Below are positions 21,708 through 26,829 of a DNA stretch of 26,829 bases, piece by piece. Numbering within the stretch: position 1 is the first letter of the stretch; each line of letters opens with the position of its first letter. Both the position numbers and the translations under genes were made by a program. Source of the DNA: Magicicada cassinii (lineage: Eukaryota; Arthropoda; Insecta; Hemiptera; Cicadidae); assembly GCA_028571305.1 (NCBI GenBank), contig JAOXNS010444255.1, positions 1-26,829 of the forward strand, written 5' to 3'. The notes beneath the pieces are model-generated. The model saw nothing but the letters and a program-made list of their open reading frames with translations, did not search any database and was not told the DNA's origin.

Positions 21708-21830
21708 AGAGAATGGAGAGGAAGGACGGAGAACAGGGAAGCATGGAGGCGTATTGTTCAGGAGGCTAAAGCCTACCAAAGGCTGTAACACCAGATAAGA
21801 TATACAGTCTTTTTAAATCCCCTACCCCGA
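21708..21830 (+). mobile_element. LINE ORF2 extreme C-terminus
   Basis: The + frame from 21711 reads EWRGRTENREAWRRIV, then QEAKAYQRL and TAA at 21786-21788. DRxxWRxIVxEAKAHxGL-stop is a typical ending of arthropod LINE second reading frames. Only about 25 codons remain; upstream the sequence switches abruptly to the oppositely oriented Penelope-like element at about 21706. The 3' untranslated part cannot be bounded. The clade is not assigned, and this ending differs from the LINE tails at 24958 and 26527. Confidence 0.7.
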
Positions 21831-21834
21831 AAAC

Positions 21835-23750
21835 AAATATATGGCTTCTTACATTATGATGCTGCATAACATACACGCAAGTTTCAATTCATACAGAGTA
21901 AGAAATGGTAAATAGAAGTGTTTCAGACGAGGGTCGTCACTGTTTATGGAATTAAGTAATTTTTACGTCGTTAACAAAACATCAGCCACCACGTCTTTGG
22001 TATAAATTAATCACTTCCTTCTCAAAGTACGTGTGATCTATCCATTTTCGTTACTAACAAAATCTTGCAAACTTTAAAATTATAGATTTTTTTTACATTC
22101 GTCGCGAGACAAGTTAGTGACTCATCTCATACCGGAAACAGAATTTTCTTTTTCAGAAACAGTTACTCCTTTTAGCAGAAATATTTATTAAACTGAAAAT
22201 ATATTATCAACATTAATCTGTGTCTGTACGTATGTGCATATTTGCATTACGTTTAAAATGACATTTCTGAATAGAGCCCTTAAAGCGAGCTTTAAAATAT
22301 GTTTTCTGGATCTCAGGCATCCAAATCTACAATGAAGACGTGAGATCAAACAAACTACTGTATAAGGTTGCAATGGCAAAGCGGAAACAATTCGCACCTT
22401 CGAAACGTGTCCGAATAACATGGACCTTCGTAAGATTCCAAGAAGGTCAAATCTTAGCAAAAGGATAGGTAGGCCAGTCGAATAGCGTTGTGGTGGATGG
22501 AATAGGCTTACGCATTGTCCTCGCGAGCGAGCGCAAGGAGGCTATGGACCATTAATGTCACGATCAATTACTCGTAACGGTGAGAGATTACCTAGTGTGG
22601 GGTCAAAATCGAACATCATGGACACTACATCTAACAATTGTTTAACTGTAACTTAAACAAACCATATTAATTCGGCGATAGAAAACGATCTATTTGTGTT
22701 TGAATCTGTCGTAAATTTAAGTATCTCTAATCTCATTGCACTCTTTTTCAGATAACATAGTACTGTACTACTAAATTAATATTAAATTGTATAACACATT
22801 TAAATTCTGTTTCACAGATATCTTCGAGGATTTGTTAATTTGTATTCTAAACGTTTAATTCTTATCTGTGTCCGTTACAAGACTTAATGATTATCATATT
22901 CTCCCCTGTGGTTATTTTACGGATAATTTATTATTTCTGTGTGCTGATGGAAATCAGTTTATATTTGAATTCAGATTGAGAACAAATTTGTAGTTAAAAT
23001 TTATTTTAATATTATTTTTAATACTGTTTAACGTTTTTAGAGTTAATTCTGAATGTTTAGTCTTTGTATCAACTCTACTGTTTTGTCTTACATGTTTATT
23101 TAATTTCTCTTATGTTATCATATTATGGTTAGTTTAATTTAGCAGCATTTTCATATACTCTTTTTACTTTACCAACATTCTGTGAAGTCTTTTAGGGGAT
23201 TCGTTGGTTTTAGTCTCAGTTGGAAATTCGTAATATTCGTAACGAAAGGGAATATTATCTTAATACTTCATATGTAACACACGTATTTCGTGGTTTGTAT
23301 AATTTGCATAAATAAATGTGTTTTAGTATCAGACCGAAGAAAGTGAAAGGTGGTGGACGTGGCTGAAGACAGAGAGCATCATAGGACTAACCTAAATAAA
23401 ATAGTGAAAGAGAGTGGTCCACGTGTCAATTACAAATGTTGCGTGGGGCTACTGATTATTTTGACTTCGCAGTGTCCTACTAAACTGTTACCGACAGAGC
23501 ACCATGTGTTAGCTACCTAACCTTATGACCTTTACACGTCCTTCAGTGACTCTGAATCCAAGACTTCTTGAGTGTTTGTTAAATTTTTACTGAGAACGTG
23601 CCAGAAATGTGCGTTTCATATAACGTGAATATACTAAAAACTTACTTAGAGAACTTACATTCACTTTCAAAAATTCAGCATCTAGATTCAATTATATCTC
23701 TCGATAACCCATTATAAAAGTATTATCCATTCTCTTGCTAACTTTAATAC
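21835..23750. other. No recognisable gene
   Basis: AT-rich throughout, apart from a somewhat GC-richer patch at 22340-22560 that includes a GC-rich inverted run near 22520-22545. Frames there (such as 22188-22460, minus) have no recognised motif. The patch could be a worn repeat. Confidence 0.4.
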
Positions 23751-23756
23751 TACTGA

Positions 23757-23908
23757 GTTTGCTTACTGGTCAAGCTTCCTTCAGTTTCTGAGGACATTTC
23801 TTGTGTTCGGAAAGCTATCGAGGAATTAGGATCTCGTTTTCTCTGTCACAATTCGGATTCATCGACGGCGCTCAGTTTACTGCTAGCCTGGTCTCTACGC
23901 TTCCGGTA
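23757..23908 (+). CDS. Exon-like open frame A, unrecognised
   Basis: The frame opens after a TGA and runs about 50 codons to TAG, including VKLPSVSEDISCVRKAIEEL and SDSSTALSLLLAWSLRF. The end overlaps a donor-like TCCG/GTAGGT, and candidate acceptor AGs lie at 23773 and 23780. The residue content is protein-like. However, the minus strand of the same interval is also fairly open (NGHLYDAGYDCSVTCG), showing that the higher GC content alone reduces stops. No family is recognised on either strand. Confidence 0.2.
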
Positions 23909-23951
23909 GGTATGCCACATGTCACGCTGCAATCATAGCCAGCATCATAAA

Positions 23952-24180
23952 GGTGTCCGTTCTCTCTTGTTGTAAACGAGATTCGTTACACGGCATTCGC
24001 GTCGCTCAAATTCGAAATTTTAAATTTCTACCATCCTTTCTGCCCTGTCAGAAGAGGGATGTTCCCATCTGACAGCTCAAATCAACGATTGAAATTGGAC
24101 TTATTTGCTCGTACCAACATTTCAAATCAGGTAAGAAAAAATAAGAATGCATCCAACAAGTAAGCGTGGTGTAAACGAGT
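23952..24180 (+). CDS. Exon-like open frame B, unrecognised
   Basis: A single + frame stays open for about 75 codons. It includes NEIRYTAFASLKFEILNFYH, a CPVRRGMFPSDSSNQRLK stretch and LDLFARTNISNQ, and meets a perfect donor CAG/GTAAGA at 24130-24131. With an acceptor somewhere near 23950 this would be an exon of about 180 bases. It lies 50 bases after frame A, too close for a normal intron between them, so both are unlikely to be exons of one gene. No recognised domain. It may instead be part of a worn transposon. Confidence 0.22.
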
Positions 24181-24572
24181 ACATGCCAGTTTTCTCGGAG
24201 GTTTAAAAACATCTGAATTTCCAGTTATCTTTAAAATCGTAAGACACCGTCTACTGAGATCTGCAGTCTGTACTAGTAATCCGACTGTGACCACTGATAG
24301 TAATCCAACAGACAACAGAAGAAAGTGTTTTATTGTAAAAAATTCAGGTTTTGCACTTATTTTGACAGATAGCTCTTTTACTGTAGGTAGATTAAATAAG
24401 TTGTCAATTTCAGAAGAAAAAATGTTTTATTTAGCTAATCAGTCGTTTAACAAAAAGAAATCTTTTTTTTGCAGCAACACGCTTTTAAATTCCAAATTCC
24501 TGATAAAGCAATTAAGTATACTACTTATGTAAGTAACAGATGACTGTGTTGGTGCAACAAACATACCATTCA

Positions 24573-24573
24573 T

Positions 24574-24604
<31 letters not shown>
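24573..24604. repeat. (GA)n microsatellite
   Basis: About 16 GA units with one A interruption near the middle. Confidence 0.9.
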
Positions 24605-24605
<1 letters not shown>

Positions 24606-24749
24606 TGTGCACAATTACTGAACCACAAGAGATACATTAAGTAAGTGTGTAAAAAAGGTCATGGCCTGCAGTGCTATCTGACGTAACACATCTAGATTAG
24701 CGGGTATTACTCTACAGTTTTGTAATTTATAGCGTGTAGTCTAACTAGG

Positions 24750-24762
24750 TTTTTTTTTTTTT
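24750..24762. repeat. Poly(T), 13 bases
   Basis: An uninterrupted T run. On the minus strand it is poly(A), but no retroelement 3' end could be read beside it, so I do not treat it as an insertion tail. Confidence 0.6.
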
Positions 24763-24957
24763 AGCAACAAATGACACGGCCGACTTCAGCTGTCGAGAAT
24801 TTTAACTAGGTAAAAGTCACTGTTGAAATGTTGGCATAAGTAACAACGGCCACGTGACCAATACAAACACAGCAGTCGCAAATCTCGGAGTTACGGTATT
24901 TGGCACTTCTAAATATTACGCCAATTCTAAAAAAAAGCGTCTTAGATGATATTTTTA

Positions 24958-25055
24958 ATTGTCATCATCATCTTCAACAAGGATTAAACCATAAACGGTT
25001 TGTTCCTGTACCAAGCAGATAGACTAGAGCTGGTCACTCCAACCCTTCTTTGGTC
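24958..25055 (-). mobile_element. LINE 3' tail, ORF2 end with trinucleotide acidic terminus
   Basis: The minus frame gives GPKKGWSDQL, a stop, and further on LILVEDDDDN. GRPKKRWSDQ followed by a variable linker and an Asp/Glu run encoded by a GAT/GAA trinucleotide repeat is the ending of one arthropod LINE type, and the same GRPKKRWSDQ motif appears at about 26595 in this window. The fragment is under 100 bases and stops abruptly where the hAT-like element begins. No continuation was found on the far side of that element, so the copy was already 5'-truncated or was lost there. Confidence 0.55.
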
Positions 25056-25094
25056 CACAGCCGTATTTAAGGGAAGGGGGGCCGAACAGGACCG

Positions 25095-25111
25095 GACCCT
25101 CCTAGAGGGTC
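25095..25111. other. Perfect 7-bp hairpin near the left end of the hAT-like element
   Basis: GACCCTC-CTA-GAGGGTC. Such subterminal GC-rich inverted words are common in non-autonomous hAT elements. Confidence 0.6.
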
Positions 25112-25433
25112 GAAAAAATTTCTTAATTTGTAGGCCTTTTTTATTTGTTTAGCTGCGTACACTAATATTGTAGAAACGATATATTAAATATACAAACAAG
25201 TTTATTACACAGCATTTATGTATACGTTTGAAATACGACATATAGGAAAATCAATTGAGTCAACAAATATCTTTTAAACGTGTATACGTAAACGAGCATT
25301 TTTATTGTGTTATTATGTTTACTTTAATGGGACTGATTTCAGGATGTTATCACACGTTTTTAAGCCACTTTAAAGATTGTAATGTCGATTAATCTTAACT
25401 TGTTTTTTTTTTATTTTGTATAAAGCCGACTCG

Positions 25434-25443
25434 CCCCCCCCCC
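25434..25443. repeat. Poly(C), 10 bases
   Basis: A C run just inside the right end of the hAT-like element. It mirrors the G run at 25076-25081 inside the left end. Confidence 0.8.
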
Positions 25444-25479
25444 AAGGCCAAACTCTAGATACGCCAATGTTTTGCAGTT

Positions 25480-26525
25480 GTAGAAATTATTTATTAGAAA
25501 TCATCTCTAATAATTAGAAATTCAGTCTAGATAATCTCTAATCAATACCTAGTAAACATTTTCTCGCAACTTTGTTGCTATCTTAAGAGACACGAAAATG
25601 TACAGTTTGTTAAATTTTTGTTGTGACAAAATAATTTAATTATTTAATATTGAATTGATAAATTATTAATAAATTAATTTAATTAATTAATTATTATTAT
25701 TTAATTTGATTAAAATTTAATTTAAAATAATTTAGGTTTTGCACCGTGGTACCGAGAAATACAGATTGATACACCGTGGTGACTCCCATCTAGAATATGG
25801 GATAATAAGAATAGTTACATAGTGTAAGCTAACGACAATAGACCTTTTACCGAAACATTTAAGCGTCTCCAAGTGTTACTGACGACCGGTAAATCTATAA
25901 CTATAAAAAAGACTCAATAATATGATAGCATGGTAAACTTAAAATGAAATTTTAATAACTGGAAAGCAATAGCATGTAGTTAAATTTGATTTTAAAAACA
26001 TAGCAGTTGGTGGTTATTACGATAGATTTGCATTATACTTAGAATTACTTCGTGGGATAACCAATAATTATTAATTGGTTCAGAAATGTTGTACTTTCAG
26101 ACAAGACTGCACATTCAAGAAATCTTGTACTCTTCAGGATCAAAAAAGGCTCTCTACTGTAACAGAATACGATGTTAGTGACATTTAAAGAATGGTTCAG
26201 TTGGTCTTCTTTACAACGTGTCTGATACACTTTATGAATTACGAATAAATCAATACAAACCGAAGTTCAAACAGTATTCTGTGATGGTTGAGTCCGAATG
26301 TAGGGATGTTGACCTGCATTAGAAGACTGGAAAACGGGCTATAACCACTTTAATTATGGTCGGAAGATAGTTTCTTGTTGAAGCTGCTGCTAATTATCAT
26401 TATCCATTGCTTATCCTGTCCACTGTTCTGCGTTGCCATCTGTTTATATGACTATAGACTGACAGCCTTTCACTAGTTTTAGTCACGTATTAAACGAACC
26501 CCAAGTGTACTGCCGTACTGACGTT
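25480..26525. other. AT-only block and featureless sequence
   Basis: About 25628-25735 is almost pure A/T built from TTAAT/AATTA words. CACCGTGGT occurs twice, at 25742-25750 and 25772-25780, 30 bases apart. The remainder shows no gene; the minus frame at 26045-26230 is not recognised. Confidence 0.5.
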
Positions 26526-26526
26526 A

Positions 26527-26829
26527 CTTCATCTTCTTCTTTTTCAGGCTGCGGACCTTATGATCTGTTGCGCACACCTTGGTCCGACCATCTTTTCTTT
26601 GGTCTTCCAATATTCCGCCATCCTTTCTGATTATAAACAAAAATTTGTTTGGTATCCTGTTCTTATGCATCTTTTCAACATGGTCTGTCTAATCCTGTCT
26701 GTTGCTTTATCCTTTCGATTTATCTTGTATATTCCAAGGAGGTTCCATACATCATCATTCCTTAGCCAGTCACTCCGTGATACTCCTAGTACTGAATGTA
26801 AAAATCTCATTCCACTAGCCTGTGAGACT
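26527..26829 (-). mobile_element. LINE ORF2 C-terminal region and 3' end, cut by the window edge
   Basis: Reading the minus strand from 26829: RFLHSVLGVSRSDWLRNDDV then LLGIYKINRK (frame 1), DHVEKMHKNRIPNKFLF (frame 2, about 26685-26638), and NIGRPKKRWSDQ (frame 3, about 26610). This follows the remembered LINE tail RFLRSVLGVSRRDRLRNEDI...LGVY.IN.KI...W..HV.RMD.NRIP.K.L...P.G.RDIGRPKKRW. Two frameshifts and a stop are present, so it is inactive. The element ends in an AAGAAGAAGATGAAG run, the trinucleotide tail that also encodes an acidic C-terminus in one frame. The reverse transcriptase lies beyond the window, if present. Confidence 0.8.

Larger units (their letters stand above)
25056..25469. 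mobile_element. Small non-autonomous hAT-like element
   Basis: The left end CACAGCCGTATTTAAG and the right end read inwards on the minus strand, CATTGGCGTATCTAGAG, are imperfect inverted repeats sharing CA....CGTAT.TA. Each is followed by a G-rich run (GGGGGG at left; ten C on the + strand at right). This resembles the CAGNGGCGTA..TAG-GGGG termini of many animal hAT elements. Flanking 8-mers CTTTGGTC and TTTTGCAG share only TTTG, so the 8-base target duplication is worn or absent. The interior is about 0.4 kb with no transposase, and it holds a perfect 7-bp hairpin at 25095-25111. Confidence 0.5.

Noticed and set aside
21504-21791. A 95-codon minus-strand gene starting at 21791
   Set aside because: Its first 27 codons are antisense to the + strand LINE C-terminus, and only the rest is the Penelope-like GIY-YIG tail. 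The apparent start is an artefact of the junction.
22340-22560. GC-richer patch with a GRPVE-like word resembling LINE GRP motifs
   Set aside because: No other ordered LINE block in the neighbouring frames, so a single short word is not enough.
1-26829. tRNA genes, rRNA, CRISPR arrays or bacterial-type operons
   Set aside because: No convincing tRNA B-box with a matching A-box, no rRNA-like segment and no regularly spaced direct repeats were seen. The window is eukaryotic in character.

Overview
This looks like a non-coding, repeat-bearing stretch of an arthropod nuclear genome, most likely an insect. It is strongly AT-rich with no dense gene arrangement: every open frame is short (under about 105 codons) and none has a convincing exon chain. 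It carries (AC)n, (TG)n and (GA)n microsatellites and worn copies of several retroelement families. The insect assignment is inferred from composition and element types, because no host marker gene is present. All homology statements come from reading translations by eye and from remembered family consensus patterns; no search was run.

Layout: 1-1.4 kb is AT-rich with no clear feature. About 1.43-2.17 kb (perhaps from 1.0 kb) holds an old broken copy, + strand, of a repeat-borne arthropod protein whose class I cannot assign. 2.2-13.1 kb is mostly featureless, with a few short tandem repeats, a TATA-box candidate promoter near 5.33 kb, two short exon-like or orphan frames (4.52-4.69 and 8.20-8.41 kb), and a (TA)/(AC) microsatellite at 11.5 kb. 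13.17-14.04 kb is the C-terminal third of an RNase H-bearing LINE (I-group) on the minus strand. 15.4-15.7 and 17.27-17.55 kb are two diverged copies of one unknown repeat in the same orientation; the second is followed directly by a LINE C-terminal fragment (17.56-17.90 kb, + strand). 18-21 kb has a pyrimidine-rich tract, a (TG)n run and a diverged tandem repeat. 21.06-21.79 kb is a compound locus: the 3' end of a Penelope-like element on the minus strand (GIY-YIG tail plus a hammerhead-ribozyme-like fold) abutting the last 25 codons of a + strand LINE. 23.76-24.18 kb is a slightly GC-richer island with exon-like frames of unknown identity. 24.96-25.06 kb is a minus-strand LINE 3' tail ending at a probable small hAT-like element (25.06-25.47 kb), and 26.53-26.83 kb is a longer minus-strand LINE tail of similar type that runs off the window.

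No functional pathway or gene cluster can be supported. The most interesting items are the hammerhead-like motif, the unassigned repeat protein, the duplicated unknown repeat and the small open frames beside it, and the unexplained exon-like islands.
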